Source: Coriobacteriaceae bacterium (GTDB taxonomy: Bacteria; Actinomycetota; Coriobacteriia; Coriobacteriales; Coriobacteriaceae). From it: a stretch of 64,000 nucleotides of DNA. A model generated the notes under the pieces. The model did not search any database and had not been told where the DNA came from. It worked only from the letters and a program-made list of their open reading frames with translations. The stretch covers positions 124,001 through 188,000 of the forward strand of contig CADFMD010000002.1 in NCBI GenBank assembly GCA_902835305.1, read 5' to 3'. Of the stretch, positions 1 to 8,511 are shown one piece after another; the stretch's first letter is position 1, and every line of letters begins with the position of its first letter. The translations under genes and the position numbers were made by a program.

Positions 1-49
1 CTGCCTTCTTCATCTGCTCGATTTGCGTTGCAGACTTAATCTTGATCAT
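1..49 (-). CDS. map: Methionine aminopeptidase, N-terminal fragment
   Basis: The reverse strand opens with ATG at 49 and reads MIKIKSATQIEQMKKA before the window ends. This is the usual start of type I methionine aminopeptidase, which removes the initiator Met from new proteins. It overlaps the adk stop codon (ATGA), so the two are translationally coupled. secY-adk-map is the standard end of the spc operon. Only 16 codons are visible and the metal-binding residues lie outside, so the call rests on N-terminal pattern plus gene order. Confidence 0.8.
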   Translation of the reverse strand, partial: MIKIKSATQIEQMKKA

Positions 50-672
50 AGACCAAGAGCCTCTTTGACATCCCCGTACACGGTCTCGCGAGCCTGGTCA
101 CCGTTGACCGACTTGAGCAGACCCTGGCCACGATAGTAGTCGACGAGCGGGCTCGTGGACTTCTCGTAGACGTCGAGACGGTTCTTGATGGTCTCGGGCT
201 TGTCGTCGTCGCGCTGATACATCTCGCCGGCGCACTTGGGGCAGGTAGCATCGGCAGCGGTGCCGGTGTAACCGCAGGCGCGGCAGGTGCGACGCGAAGA
301 CAGACGATCGATGATGACCTCGGGGGCCACGTCGACCAGAAGGGCGCAGTCGATCTCGCGACCCATGGCGGAGAGCTCGGAATCGAGCGTCACAGCCTGG
401 GCGGTGTTGCGCGGGAAGCCGTCGAGGATGAAGCCCTGCTGGGCGTCATCGGCAGCAAGGCGCTCCTTGACAAGGTCGATCACGAGCTGGTCGGGAACGA
501 GCTCGCCAGCGTCCATGTACTTCTTAGCCTGAATACCAAGCTCGGTGCCACCCTTGACGGCAGCACGCAGCAGGTCGCCCGTGGAAATGTGAGCGACGCC
601 AAACTCGGCGACGAGCTCCTGTGCGACGGTGCCCTTACCGGCACCCGGAGCTCCGAGCAATACGAGGTTCAT
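46..672 (-). CDS. adk: Adenylate kinase, zinc-lid type
   Basis: Converts AMP + ATP to 2 ADP in the cytosol. The P-loop GAPGAGKGT lies at residues 7-15, followed by the AMP-binding HISTGDLLR stretch and the DGFPRN motif. The lid carries a four-cysteine zinc site (CRAC...CPKC), the form found in many Gram-positives. The chosen ATG at 672 gives 208 residues and has AGGAGG seven bases upstream; an in-frame TTG two codons earlier would sit on that ribosome site. It follows secY by 18 bp and overlaps map. Confidence 0.96.
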   Translation of the reverse strand: MNLVLLGAPGAGKGTVAQELVAEFGVAHISTGDLLRAAVKGGTELGIQAKKYMDAGELVPDQLVIDLVKERLAADDAQQGFILDGFPRNTAQAVTLDSELSAMGREIDCALLVDVAPEVIIDRLSSRRTCRACGYTGTAADATCPKCAGEMYQRDDDKPETIKNRLDVYEKSTSPLVDYYRGQGLLKSVNGDQARETVYGDVKEALGL

Positions 673-690
673 GAGCAATCCTCCTCTAGC

Positions 691-1977
691 CTATTTAAAG
701 AATCCATCGTAATCATACATCTTGATCTGGCCTTCGAGCTTATCGACCGTGTCGAGCACGACGCCGACCATGATGAGGATGGACGTGCCGCCAAATGCCT
801 GGATCAGATGGTTACCCGTGAAGGAGAAGATGATCGAAGGCACGATGGCGATGAGCGCCAAAAAGACAGCGCTGGGAAGCGTGATCTTGTTGAGCGCGTT
901 CTTGATGTAGGCCGCGGTAGCCCTACCCGGACGGACGCCCGGAATAAAGCCGCCCTGCTTCTTAAGGTTGTCGGCCGTGTCATCGGGGTTGAACACCATG
1001 GAGGTGTAGAAGTACGCGAAGAACACGATGAGGACAACATTAAGCACCCAGTTGAGCCAACCGGTCGAAAGCGCAGAGGCAACTGCCTGAATCCAGCCGA
1101 TGCCGGGGAAGAACACGGCAATCTGAGCCGGGAAGTACAGCAGCGCCGAAGCGAAGATGATCGGCACGACACCCGCGGTATTGACCTTGATGGGCAGGTA
1201 GGTGGTCTGGCCACCCATCATGCGACGGCCCACGACGCGCTTAGCGTAGGAGACCGGGATGCGGCGCTGGCCGCGCTCAAGAAAAACAATCAGCGGGATA
1301 ACCAGCAGGATGATGGCGCAGATGATCACCATGGTGATGATGCCGCCGGCATTACCCTCGGTGCTGGAGAAGATCGCCTGCGGCAGGCCGGCCATGATGT
1401 TCGCAAAGATGATCAGGGACATGCCATTGCCGATACCGCGCTGGGTGATGAGCTCACCAATCCACATGATCAGCATAGCGCCCGCAGTGAGCGTGCCGAC
1501 GATCATGAGGTCGAAGATGATCTCGGGAGCGCCGGCGCCATTAAAGCTGATGCCGAAGCTCTTAAAGAGGAAGAGGTAACCCACGGAGTTGAGGATTGCC
1601 AGAGCCAGGGTGAGGTAACGCGAATACTGCGTAATCTTGGTCTGACCGACCTCGCCCTCGCGGGCAAGCTCATGCAGGGAAGGCACAACGGCCTGGAGCA
1701 TCTGGAGGATGATTGAGCTGGTGATGTAAGGCATGATGCCCAGCGAAAACACCGACACATAGCTCAACGCGCCGCCAGAGAAAAGATTCAGGAGGGCCAT
1801 AGCACCTGCGGCGACCGAATTGTTATCGGTCGAGAAAAGGCCCAGCATCCCCTGGAAGGGAATGCCGGGCACAGGAACGTGCGCACCAATGCGGTACACG
1901 ACGAGCATAGCTATGGTAAAAAGAATCTTTTCGCGCAATTCTTTGATGCGGAAAGCATTCTTAAGACCATTTAGCAC
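691..1977 (-). CDS. secY: Protein translocase subunit SecY
   Basis: Channel-forming core of the Sec translocon in the cytoplasmic membrane. The 428-residue length is normal and about ten hydrophobic segments are visible, with conserved RGIGNGMSLIIFANI in the middle and the typical cytoplasmic tail KLEGQIKMYDYDGFFK. The start is a GTG at 1977 that overlaps the rplO stop, giving coupled translation; the ATG just inside is out of frame. Gene order rplO-secY-adk-map is the classical spc end. Confidence 0.97.
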   Translation of the reverse strand: MLNGLKNAFRIKELREKILFTIAMLVVYRIGAHVPVPGIPFQGMLGLFSTDNNSVAAGAMALLNLFSGGALSYVSVFSLGIMPYITSSIILQMLQAVVPSLHELAREGEVGQTKITQYSRYLTLALAILNSVGYLFLFKSFGISFNGAGAPEIIFDLMIVGTLTAGAMLIMWIGELITQRGIGNGMSLIIFANIMAGLPQAIFSSTEGNAGGIITMVIICAIILLVIPLIVFLERGQRRIPVSYAKRVVGRRMMGGQTTYLPIKVNTAGVVPIIFASALLYFPAQIAVFFPGIGWIQAVASALSTGWLNWVLNVVLIVFFAYFYTSMVFNPDDTADNLKKQGGFIPGVRPGRATAAYIKNALNKITLPSAVFLALIAIVPSIIFSFTGNHLIQAFGGTSILIMVGVVLDTVDKLEGQIKMYDYDGFFK

Positions 1978-2420
1978 GGCAGCTCGACCTTTCCGCCGGC
2001 GGCCTCGATCTTGGCCTGCGCAGAAGCGCTTACCTTGTCGACCTTGACCGTGAACTTCTTGGTGAGCTCACCATTGCCGAGCACCTTGACGGGCTCGAAC
2101 TCGCTCTTGGTGATGCGAGCGGCCTTAAGAGCGGCACCGTCGATCACAGCGCCATCCTCGAACTTACGCTCGAGACGCTCAACGTTAACAGCGGTGTACT
2201 CGATACGACGGGGGTTGCGGAAGCCCGGAAGCTTGGGCAGGCGCATAGCCAGCGGAGTCTGGCCACCCTCGAAGCCGGCACCCTTGGTGCCGCCAGAGCG
2301 GGAACCCTGGCCCTTCTGGCCGCGGCCAGAAGTGGTGCCGTGACCCGAAGAATTGCCACGGCCGACGCGCTTGCGGTTCTTGGTGGAACCGGGCGCGGGA
2401 GTAAGATCGTGAAGCTGCAT
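1971..2420 (-). CDS. rplO: 50S ribosomal protein L15
   Basis: Binds 23S rRNA late in 50S assembly. The Gly/Arg-rich N-terminus (VGRGNSSGHGTTSGRGQKGQ) and the PLAMRLPKLPGFRNP segment are diagnostic. 149 residues is normal. Its stop overlaps the GTG start of secY by seven bases and it lies 3 bp after rpmD, so it is tightly inside the spc operon. Confidence 0.97.
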   Translation of the reverse strand: MQLHDLTPAPGSTKNRKRVGRGNSSGHGTTSGRGQKGQGSRSGGTKGAGFEGGQTPLAMRLPKLPGFRNPRRIEYTAVNVERLERKFEDGAVIDGAALKAARITKSEFEPVKVLGNGELTKKFTVKVDKVSASAQAKIEAAGGKVELPC

Positions 2421-2423
2421 TTG

Positions 2424-2606
2424 CTACTCCTCTACAATCTCGACAAGGTGCTTGACCTTGAAGATCATGCCGCGGACGGACTCGTTGTCAGCAATCTCGC
2501 GAACCTCGCGGATCCTGTGGAGACCGAGGGCACGGACAGTACGGACCTGGTCCTGCTTGCAACCGTTGGTGCTGCGGACCTGCTTGATCTTGATGGTGTC
2601 AGCCAT
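2424..2606 (-). CDS. rpmD: 50S ribosomal protein L30
   Basis: Small 60-residue L30 with the family pattern IKIKQVRS near the start and VRALGLHRIREVREIADNES in the middle. It lies 2 bp after rpsE and 3 bp before rplO, exactly where L30 stands in bacterial spc operons. L30 is absent from some bacteria, so its presence is informative. Confidence 0.95.
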   Translation of the reverse strand: MADTIKIKQVRSTNGCKQDQVRTVRALGLHRIREVREIADNESVRGMIFKVKHLVEIVEE

Positions 2607-2608
2607 GC

Positions 2609-3133
2609 TTAGTTCTCCTTACCGACGAACATCTCGGAGACCGTCAGGCCACGGCGAGCCGCGACGTCCTCAGGGCTGGAGAGCTCCTTGAGGCCCTCGA
2701 CGGCAGCCTTGATGATGTTGAGGCCGTTGTCGGTACCGAGGGACTTGGACAGGACGTTCTTGATGCCAGCAAGCTCGAAGAGGGGACGCACAGCGCCGCC
2801 GGCGATAACGCCGGTACCCTCGACAGCGGGCTTGATGATGATGCGGCCGGCACCAAAGTGGCCGAGAACCTCGTGCGGGATGGTGCCCTGCTCGGTCACC
2901 GGCACGTGGAACATGTTCTTCTTGGCATCGAGAGACGCCTTGGAGATGGCCAGGGGCACCTCAGCGGACTTGCCCATGCCAACGCCGACGTTGCCCTTGC
3001 CGTCGCCAACGACGACGAGAGCGACGAGGCTCATGCGACGACCACCCTTGACGGTCTTCGACACGCGGTTGATGTAAACGACGCGCTCCTCGAACTCGGA
3101 GGCCTCGCGCTGCTGCTTCTGATTACGAGCCAT
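2609..3133 (-). CDS. rpsE: 30S ribosomal protein S5
   Basis: Component of the 30S body involved in decoding fidelity and mRNA unwinding. The RNA-binding segment VKGGRRMSLVALVVVGDGKG and the later GTGVIAGGAVRPLFELAGI are characteristic. 174 residues is normal. Preceded by rplR with a 14-bp gap holding an AGGAGG site and followed directly by rpmD. Confidence 0.97.
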   Translation of the reverse strand: MARNQKQQREASEFEERVVYINRVSKTVKGGRRMSLVALVVVGDGKGNVGVGMGKSAEVPLAISKASLDAKKNMFHVPVTEQGTIPHEVLGHFGAGRIIIKPAVEGTGVIAGGAVRPLFELAGIKNVLSKSLGTDNGLNIIKAAVEGLKELSSPEDVAARRGLTVSEMFVGKEN

Positions 3134-3147
3134 GTGCTACATACCTC

Positions 3148-3516
3148 CTAGAACTCGAGACCGGCGGCACGAGCACCGTCGGCGAGGGCCTTGACGCGGC
3201 CATGGTAGATACGGCCACCGCGATCGAAGGCGACCTTGGTGATGCCGGCCTCGATGGCGCGCTTGCCAACGAGCTGACCGACCTTCTCCGCAGCCTCCTT
3301 GTTCGAGGTGTGGGTGCCCTTGAACTCGGCCTCGAGGGTCGAGGCAGAGACGAGCGTCAGGCTAGAGCCCTTGCTGTCGTCGATGATCTGGGCATAGATG
3401 TTGGCGTTAGTACGGGTCACGCGAAGACGCGGACGCTCGGAGGTACCCGAGACCTTGCCGCGAACACGACGCTGACGACGCTTGAGGCCTTCCAGCTTCG
3501 CCTTATGCTTGTTCAT
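3148..3516 (-). CDS. rplR: 50S ribosomal protein L18
   Basis: Binds 5S rRNA in the central protuberance with L5 and L25. The 122-residue product has the basic N-terminus KRRQRRVRGKVSGTSERPRL and the family C-terminus VAFDRGGRIYHGRVKALADG. It lies between rplF and rpsE in standard order. The 75-bp gap to rplF contains a short stable hairpin. Confidence 0.97.
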   Translation of the reverse strand: MNKHKAKLEGLKRRQRRVRGKVSGTSERPRLRVTRTNANIYAQIIDDSKGSSLTLVSASTLEAEFKGTHTSNKEAAEKVGQLVGKRAIEAGITKVAFDRGGRIYHGRVKALADGARAAGLEF

Positions 3517-3545
3517 ACGTAAACTCCTAAAAAGGTTGATCTTGC

Positions 3546-3567
3546 CAGCACCTGACGGGGTGCTGGT
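3546..3567. promoter_or_regulatory. Intercistronic hairpin between rplF and rplR
   Basis: CCAGCACC and GGTGCTGG form an 8-bp perfect stem around a short loop. There is no T-tract on the minus strand, so it looks like an mRNA-stabilising or processing hairpin rather than a terminator. Confidence 0.5.
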
Positions 3568-3591
3568 CTTATGCGAGTGAGTCGGTTACGA

Positions 3592-4128
3592 CTACTTGGC
3601 GGCCTTACCCAGCTTGCGGCGGATGTGCTCGCCAACGTAGTGGATACCCTTGCCCTTGTAAGGCTCGGGAGGACGATGGCCGCGGATCTCAGCGGCGATC
3701 TGACCGACCTGCTGCTTGTTGATACCCTTGACGTTCACGTGGGTGTTGTCGGGAACCTCGAAGGTGATGCCCTCGGGAGCCTCGACGATCACGGGGTGCG
3801 AGAAGCCCAGGGAGAACTCGAGGTTCTTGCCCTTCTGCTGCACGCGGTAACCGACGCCGGCGAGCTCGAGCTTCTTCTCGAAGCCCTCGGAAACGCCGAC
3901 AACCATGTTGTGGATGAGGGCGCGGGTGAGGCCGTGGCGGGCACGGGTCTCACGCTCGTCGTCGGGACGGGAAACGGTGAGGACGTTGTCCTCGACGTTG
4001 ATAGCGAGCTTCTCAAAGACATCGAGCTCGAGCTGGCCCTTGGGGCCCTTGACGACAACGTTGTTGCCGTTGACTGCCACTTCGACTCCGGCGGGAATCT
4101 GGACAGGCTTATTACCGATACGAGACAC
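3592..4128 (-). CDS. rplF: 50S ribosomal protein L6
   Basis: Lies near the sarcin-ricin loop at the elongation-factor binding site. 178 residues, starting MSRIGNKPVQIPAGVEV, with the C-terminal signature PEPYKGKGIHYVGEHIRRK. Two duplicated L6 domains fit the length. It stands between rpsH and rplR as expected. Confidence 0.97.
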   Translation of the reverse strand: MSRIGNKPVQIPAGVEVAVNGNNVVVKGPKGQLELDVFEKLAINVEDNVLTVSRPDDERETRARHGLTRALIHNMVVGVSEGFEKKLELAGVGYRVQQKGKNLEFSLGFSHPVIVEAPEGITFEVPDNTHVNVKGINKQQVGQIAAEIRGHRPPEPYKGKGIHYVGEHIRRKLGKAAK

Positions 4129-4161
4129 GGTGATCTCCTTTCCTTCTACCTACCGAGCGAA

Positions 4162-4560
4162 TTACCAGACGTAAGCGATGATCTCGCCGCCGACGTTGTG
4201 CTTGCGAGCATCGCGGTCGGTCATGACGCCATGGCTGGTGGAAATAATGGCGGTACCAAGGCCGCCGCGGACGCGGGGCATGTCGGCAACGCCGGTGTAC
4301 TTACGCAGGCCCGGCTTGGAAATGCGGCGGATGCCGTTGATGACCTTAGCCTTCTTGGGACCATACTTAAGCGTGATGTGCAGAGTCTTCTGGGGAACGG
4401 TGTCCTCGACATCGTAGCCCTCGATGTAGCCCTCCTCGTGCAGAACACGAGCGATCTCGACGAGCTTCTTGCTGCTCGGCATGGAGACCGTGGCCTTGTT
4501 CACAGAGTTAGCGTTACGGATGCGCGTAAGCATATCTGCGATCGGGTCTGTAAGGTTCAT
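4162..4560 (-). CDS. rpsH: 30S ribosomal protein S8
   Basis: Primary 16S rRNA binder and, in E. coli, the translational repressor of the spc operon. It begins MNLTDPIADMLTRIRNAN and has the C-terminal signature STSHGVMTDRDARKHNVGGE. 132 residues is typical. In the spc model S8 represses from a site near L5; here rplE is the first gene after a break, so that site would be in this transcript. Confidence 0.97.
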   Translation of the reverse strand: MNLTDPIADMLTRIRNANSVNKATVSMPSSKKLVEIARVLHEEGYIEGYDVEDTVPQKTLHITLKYGPKKAKVINGIRRISKPGLRKYTGVADMPRVRGGLGTAIISTSHGVMTDRDARKHNVGGEIIAYVW

Positions 4561-4679
4561 ACAGATTCTCCTTCGTTCTTGATGAACACGTGCTCTTGGT
4601 TCTTCGCCGCCCTTAACGGCAAAGCCTTTTTAGCGCGTTTTCCCTGTTCCAAACTGATGCTTGAAACGCTGGTAGTGAC

Positions 4680-4865
4680 TTACCAGCTGGCCTTCTTAAC
4701 GCCGGGAAGCTCGCCCTTGAGTGCAAGCTCGCGGAAGCAGACACGGCACAGGCCGAACTTGCGGTACACAGAGTGCGGACGGCCGCAGCGCTGGCAGCGC
4801 GTGTACTCACGAGTAGAGAACTTCTGCTTGCGATTGCACTTGACGATCATCGATGTCTTAGCCAC
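4680..4865 (-). CDS. rpsN: 30S ribosomal protein S14, zinc-binding (type Z)
   Basis: 61-residue short S14 with the zinc ribbon Cys24-x2-Cys27-x12-Cys40-x2-Cys43. This is the zinc-containing form used by most Gram-positives rather than the ~100-residue zinc-free form. It sits between rplE and rpsH. The 119-bp gap to rpsH shows no recognisable gene. Confidence 0.96.
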   Translation of the reverse strand: MAKTSMIVKCNRKQKFSTREYTRCQRCGRPHSVYRKFGLCRVCFRELALKGELPGVKKASW

Positions 4866-4898
4866 TTATATCCTCCTCACATAGAGTATTGTTCGCCC

Positions 4899-4929
4899 CA
4901 AGCGCCGCCCCCTTGTGGGAACGGCGCTT
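4899..4929. promoter_or_regulatory. Intercistronic hairpin between rplE and rpsN
   Basis: AAGCGCCG and CGGCGCTT face each other over a C/G-rich loop, forming an 8-bp stem in the gap between the two genes. No T-run follows on the minus strand, so transcription probably continues. Confidence 0.45.
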
Positions 4930-4944
4930 ATAGGGCAGGTGAAC

Positions 4945-5502
4945 CTATTTCTTGAACGGGAAACCGAAGGCGTCCAGAAGGGCCTTGGCCTCCTCATCGG
5001 TGTTGGCGGTGGTCACGAAAGTGATGTCCATGCCACGCTGGTGATCGACGGAGTCGAAGTCGATCTCGGGGAAGATGAGCTGCTCGGTAACGCCCATGGA
5101 GAAGTTACCACGGCCGTCGAAGCTCTTGGCGGAGATGCCGCGGAAGTCGCGGATACGGGGGATCGCGACGGAGGTCAGACGATCGAAGAACTCCCACATA
5201 CGGTCGCCACGCAGGGTAACCTTGCAGCCGATCGGCATACCAGCGCGCAGGCGAAAGGTAGCGATGGACTTGCGGGCACGGGTGATCATCGGCTGCTGGC
5301 CGGTGATGGCGCGCAGGTCGCGCACGGCACCGTCGATGGCCTTGGAATCGGTAGCGGCCTCGCCGACACCCATGTTCACGACGATCTTCTCAAACTTGGG
5401 GATCATCATGACGTTCTCGTACTGGAACTTGTCCTGAAGCTGCTGCTTGACCTCGTTGTTGTACTTGGTCTTCAGACGCGGCACATACTTCTCTTCTGCC
5501 AT
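4945..5502 (-). CDS. rplE: 50S ribosomal protein L5
   Basis: 5S rRNA-binding protein of the central protuberance that contacts P-site tRNA. 185 residues with KIVVNMGVGEA, RKSIATFRLRAGMPIGCKVT and the C-terminal FVTTANTDEEAKALLDAFGF. In most bacteria rplX lies directly upstream; here the upstream neighbours are accessory genes and a promoter-like sequence. rplE therefore starts a separate transcription unit covering the rest of spc. Confidence 0.97.
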   Translation of the reverse strand: MAEEKYVPRLKTKYNNEVKQQLQDKFQYENVMMIPKFEKIVVNMGVGEAATDSKAIDGAVRDLRAITGQQPMITRARKSIATFRLRAGMPIGCKVTLRGDRMWEFFDRLTSVAIPRIRDFRGISAKSFDGRGNFSMGVTEQLIFPEIDFDSVDHQRGMDITFVTTANTDEEAKALLDAFGFPFKK

Positions 5503-5639
5503 TGTTCACTCCTTCTTGGGGTTTTAAGCACGGGGCGTGGCCACGATGGGTTGTCCTCGTGCCTCCTGGCTGCATCCGCGCCGCTCATGGCATTTCGCGG
5601 TTTGGACTCGACGCAGCAGGAGCCGACAAAACAATCGGT

Positions 5640-5668
5640 ACTATACGCGCATCGGGAGCGTATTTCCA
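5640..5668 (-). promoter_or_regulatory. Candidate promoter for the rplE-map operon
   Basis: On the minus strand TGGAAA (5668-5663) is followed after 17 bp by TATAGT (5645-5640), a good sigma-70 type match. It lies about 138 bp upstream of rplE in the gap that separates the second half of spc from the accessory block. Inferred from spacing and consensus only. Confidence 0.45.
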
Positions 5669-5743
5669 GAAAAACCTCGTCTGCCTGCACAACTCCACAA
5701 CTCCCCCGCACATATTGATCCCTAGGGGATCAAAATGGCAGTT

Positions 5744-5802
5744 GCGGTGAAATAGGGACTGTTTGACGGCTTAACCGGCTTAAACAGTCCGTATTTCACC
5801 GC
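5744..5802. repeat. 21-bp inverted repeat between yqeB-type operon and rplE
   Basis: Arms at 5744-5764 and 5782-5802 match at 20 of 21 positions around a 17-bp centre. It lies just after the end of the XdhC-family gene, so it can fold as the 3' hairpin of that transcript, but neither strand shows a clear T-tract. The rest of 5503-5823 holds the rplE promoter and no gene that I can support. Confidence 0.7.
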
Positions 5803-5823
5803 ATCTTATTGATGGGGATGCGA

Positions 5824-6867
5824 CTAGCGCTTGCGGGGGACGAGCTTGGTGCGGCGCAGGTGGATCATCTCGGCAGCGATGGAGATGGCAATCTCCTCGG
5901 GATCCTCGGCCTCGATGGCAACGCCGATCGGCAGGTGCAGCCCGTCGATCTGGTCCTGCGTAAAGCCCTCCTGCTCCAGGCGGGCGCGCACAAAGGCCGT
6001 CTTGCGGCGCGAACCCAGACAGCCCAGATAGGCGGGTTTGGCGCGCATGGCCTGAATCACCACGTCGATATCGGACTTGTGGCCTGCTGTGGCAACGACC
6101 ACCAGGTCGCGCGGGCCGATTGGGCACTGCTCGCTCAGGTTCTTGTAGTCGACCAGACGACGGTCGTAGACACCGGGCACCCATTCGGGGGTCAGCGTGC
6201 CGGGGCGGTCGTCGCAGGCCACGACGGCAAAACCCGCCGCCGTGAGCACCCGCGCCGTCGCAGCGCCCACGTGGCCGCAGCCAAAGATATAAGTCAGGCC
6301 CTCGGGGCAGAGCGTCTCGACGTGCGCCACGGGAATCTCGGAGGCCGCGTTGGTGTAGCTGACCTTACTCCCCTCCTCCACCAGCGAAAGCCCGGGGCAG
6401 CCCGCAATGGTACGGCGCGATTCCTCGCCATGGTACTCGGCCACATCGCCCTCGAGCGCGCTCGCGACAAACGGCTCAAAGTCGATGACGAAGTCGCCGA
6501 TGCGCCGATAGGCCAAGACGTCGGCAATTTCCTGGAACAACGGTACCTGGGTCGCATCCAGATGCAGGTAGCACAAGCAGATGGCTCCGCCGCAGATCAT
6601 GCCGGTATCGGAGTTCTCGCCGCCCATAGTGTAGCGGACCAGACGCGACTGTCCCGCGCTCAGGAGCTCGCGCGCCTCATCCAGCGCAAAGAGTTCAATC
6701 TTGCCACCGCCGATAGTGCCCGCCTGGCTGCCATCGGCAAGGACGGCCATCCAGGCGCCCACGCCGCGCGGTGACGACCCTGCCGTGCCGGCCACTACCA
6801 CCAGTTCGCACGTCTCACCAGCACGCAAGGCGGCAAGCGCCGCATTCACAACATCGAGCTTTTCCAT
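5824..6867 (-). CDS. XdhC/CoxI-family molybdenum hydroxylase maturation protein
   Basis: Family members bind molybdenum cofactor, help sulfurate it and insert it into xanthine-dehydrogenase-type enzymes. The N-terminal XdhC_CoxI domain shows GTIGGGKIE at residues 50-58 and a cysteine-rich MICGGAICLCYL near 90. A C-terminal Rossmann domain begins YIFGCGHVGAATA near residue 193. 347 residues is normal for the two-domain form. It lies 9 bp after the YqeB-type gene; in E. coli YqeB these two parts are fused into one protein. Substrate enzyme here is presumably the hydroxylase at 21164-23941. Confidence 0.88.
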   Translation of the reverse strand: MEKLDVVNAALAALRAGETCELVVVAGTAGSSPRGVGAWMAVLADGSQAGTIGGGKIELFALDEARELLSAGQSRLVRYTMGGENSDTGMICGGAICLCYLHLDATQVPLFQEIADVLAYRRIGDFVIDFEPFVASALEGDVAEYHGEESRRTIAGCPGLSLVEEGSKVSYTNAASEIPVAHVETLCPEGLTYIFGCGHVGAATARVLTAAGFAVVACDDRPGTLTPEWVPGVYDRRLVDYKNLSEQCPIGPRDLVVVATAGHKSDIDVVIQAMRAKPAYLGCLGSRRKTAFVRARLEQEGFTQDQIDGLHLPIGVAIEAEDPEEIAISIAAEMIHLRRTKLVPRKR

Positions 6868-6876
6868 TGCCGCCTT

Positions 6877-7671
6877 CTATCCTCTAAAGACACCGGTGAG
6901 CATAGCGAGCGCCTCGAGCACACCGCCGCCGACCGACGTCGCCTTGTCCGAAATGTAGTTGATATAGCTGGCATCGCCGCGCGGATCGACATCGGCGCAT
7001 TTAAAGCCCTCAGTCACCTGCACGCCGTTCGCCAAAAGCCCGCGCAAGCAGCCGTCAATCTGCGTGACCATGGGAGTATCACCCGCATACCCGATCACAT
7101 CGCCGGCACTCACGATGTCGCCGATGGTGCGGTCGGACCTAAACACGCCGGCGGCGGGGCTGTGGATAACACGTTCCTTGCCATAGCCGGCGATAATGCC
7201 CGGCACGCCCGTGTTGGGCTGGGGCGAACCTTGGGTAATGACACGGCCGAGAAAATGTCCGCGCATGGTCTCGACCACGGCGTCGCAGTCAACCGGCGCG
7301 GTAAAGCCCGGCCCCACAGCGATGACGGCAGGCGCCATGTCGCGCGTGGTGCCCAAGTTGCGCTTAGCCAAAATCGCGTCGACCACAGCCGCGGGTTTAA
7401 GCTCATCGAGCATCTTGGCCTGAGGGTCCACCACAACGGCGACGTCTCCAGCCTCGGTAATCTCAAGCGCCTCAGCCGGCGTCCGTGCCAAGCGAGCGCG
7501 AATGCCTTCGACCTCGACCTCGCCCAGGCGAATGGCCTCGCAAAAACAGATTGTGCGGCGGATGCACGTGGGAACCGCGATATCGGCCATAACGACCGAA
7601 ACGCCGGCGCGCACCAAGCGAGCGGCGACGCCCGTGGCGATATCGCCGGCGCCGCGAACATAAACGAGCAT
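6877..7671 (-). CDS. yqeB: YqeB-family (EF2563-type) selenium-dependent molybdenum hydroxylase accessory protein
   Basis: The family accompanies selenium-dependent molybdenum hydroxylases and is thought to act in making or inserting the selenium-containing cofactor; its exact reaction is not established. The 264-residue protein begins with a nucleotide-binding-like MLVYVRGAGDIATG, has a Cys pair (CIRRTICFCEA) near residue 40, and a central VIAVGPGF motif. The ATG at 7671 has GGGAGG nine bases upstream. It is divergent from yqeC and followed by the XdhC-family gene as an apparent two-gene operon. Confidence 0.87.
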   Translation of the reverse strand: MLVYVRGAGDIATGVAARLVRAGVSVVMADIAVPTCIRRTICFCEAIRLGEVEVEGIRARLARTPAEALEITEAGDVAVVVDPQAKMLDELKPAAVVDAILAKRNLGTTRDMAPAVIAVGPGFTAPVDCDAVVETMRGHFLGRVITQGSPQPNTGVPGIIAGYGKERVIHSPAAGVFRSDRTIGDIVSAGDVIGYAGDTPMVTQIDGCLRGLLANGVQVTEGFKCADVDPRGDASYINYISDKATSVGGGVLEALAMLTGVFRG

Positions 7672-7773
7672 TCCCGGGGCACCTCCCTGTGCTACGGTTT
7701 GAGCAGAGCAAAAGCGGTTCGGCCGCTACTCTGATGATTATTTATTATCACAGTATTATACGGCGGTGAACAG

Positions 7774-8511
7774 ATGGAAACGACGAGCGGAAACCTTGCC
7801 TCCGCGCTCAAGATCGAGCCGGGCATTACCGCGATTATCGGCAACGGCGGCAAGTCGACGTTGCTGAAGATGCTGGGTCTCGAGCTCATGCGCGGCGGCG
7901 GGCGCGTGCTCCTCTGCACCACCACGCACATGTTTCCCGTCGCCGGCGTGCCATGGGACGGGTCGAGCCGTCGCCTGGACGCCGCGCCTTGGAAGCCGGG
8001 GACCCCGCATGTTCCCGGCTGCACCTGCGAGGCATGCGCGGAACTTGTCCGCGGAAGCATCTGCCAGGCGGGTGTTTTGGACCCGGAGACAGGCAAGCTC
8101 TCCGCCCCCGCTGAGCCGATCGACCAGCTGGCGCAGCGCTTTGACTATGTGTTGGCCGAGGCAGATGGCAGCAAGCGACTCCCGCTCAAGGCGCATGCCG
8201 CCTGGGAGCCGGTAATTCCCGCCGCCACGGCAAACGTTGTCTGGGTCGTCGGCGCCTCGGGGCTGGGCAGGCCCGTCGCCGAGGTTGTCCACCGCCCCGA
8301 GCTCTTCTGCGAGCGCTGCGGCTGCGAGCCTACCGACATCGCCACGCCCGAGCGCGTCGCCCAGGTGCTCAATGCCGAGATGCAGGCGCTGGGACTCAGC
8401 ACCGCACGCGTCATGCTCAACCAAGCCGACACGCTTGCCGACCCAACAATGGCAGATCGCTTCGAGGCAGCCCTCAACCGCCCCCTCATCGCCACCAGCC
8501 TCCAGGGGTAG
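7774..8511 (+). CDS. yqeC: YqeC-family selenium-dependent hydroxylase accessory protein
   Basis: A P-loop-like GNGGKST (about residues 28-34) followed by TTTHMFP and, near residue 130, LAEADGSKRLPLKAH identifies the YqeC family, a marker of selenium-dependent molybdenum hydroxylase loci. It probably binds a nucleotide; the reaction is unknown. 245 residues. It is the only plus-strand gene of the accessory set, divergent from yqeB across 102 bp, and its stop codon lies inside a large dyad shared with the convergent hyuA. Confidence 0.87.
   Translation: METTSGNLASALKIEPGITAIIGNGGKSTLLKMLGLELMRGGGRVLLCTTTHMFPVAGVPWDGSSRRLDAAPWKPGTPHVPGCTCEACAELVRGSICQAGVLDPETGKLSAPAEPIDQLAQRFDYVLAEADGSKRLPLKAHAAWEPVIPAATANVVWVVGASGLGRPVAEVVHRPELFCERCGCEPTDIATPERVAQVLNAEMQALGLSTARVMLNQADTLADPTMADRFEAALNRPLIATSLQG

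Noticed and set aside
589..1716. Plus-strand frame opposite secY
   Set aside because: Composition (Asp/Arg/His-rich) is the expected antisense image of a hydrophobic protein; no start signal.
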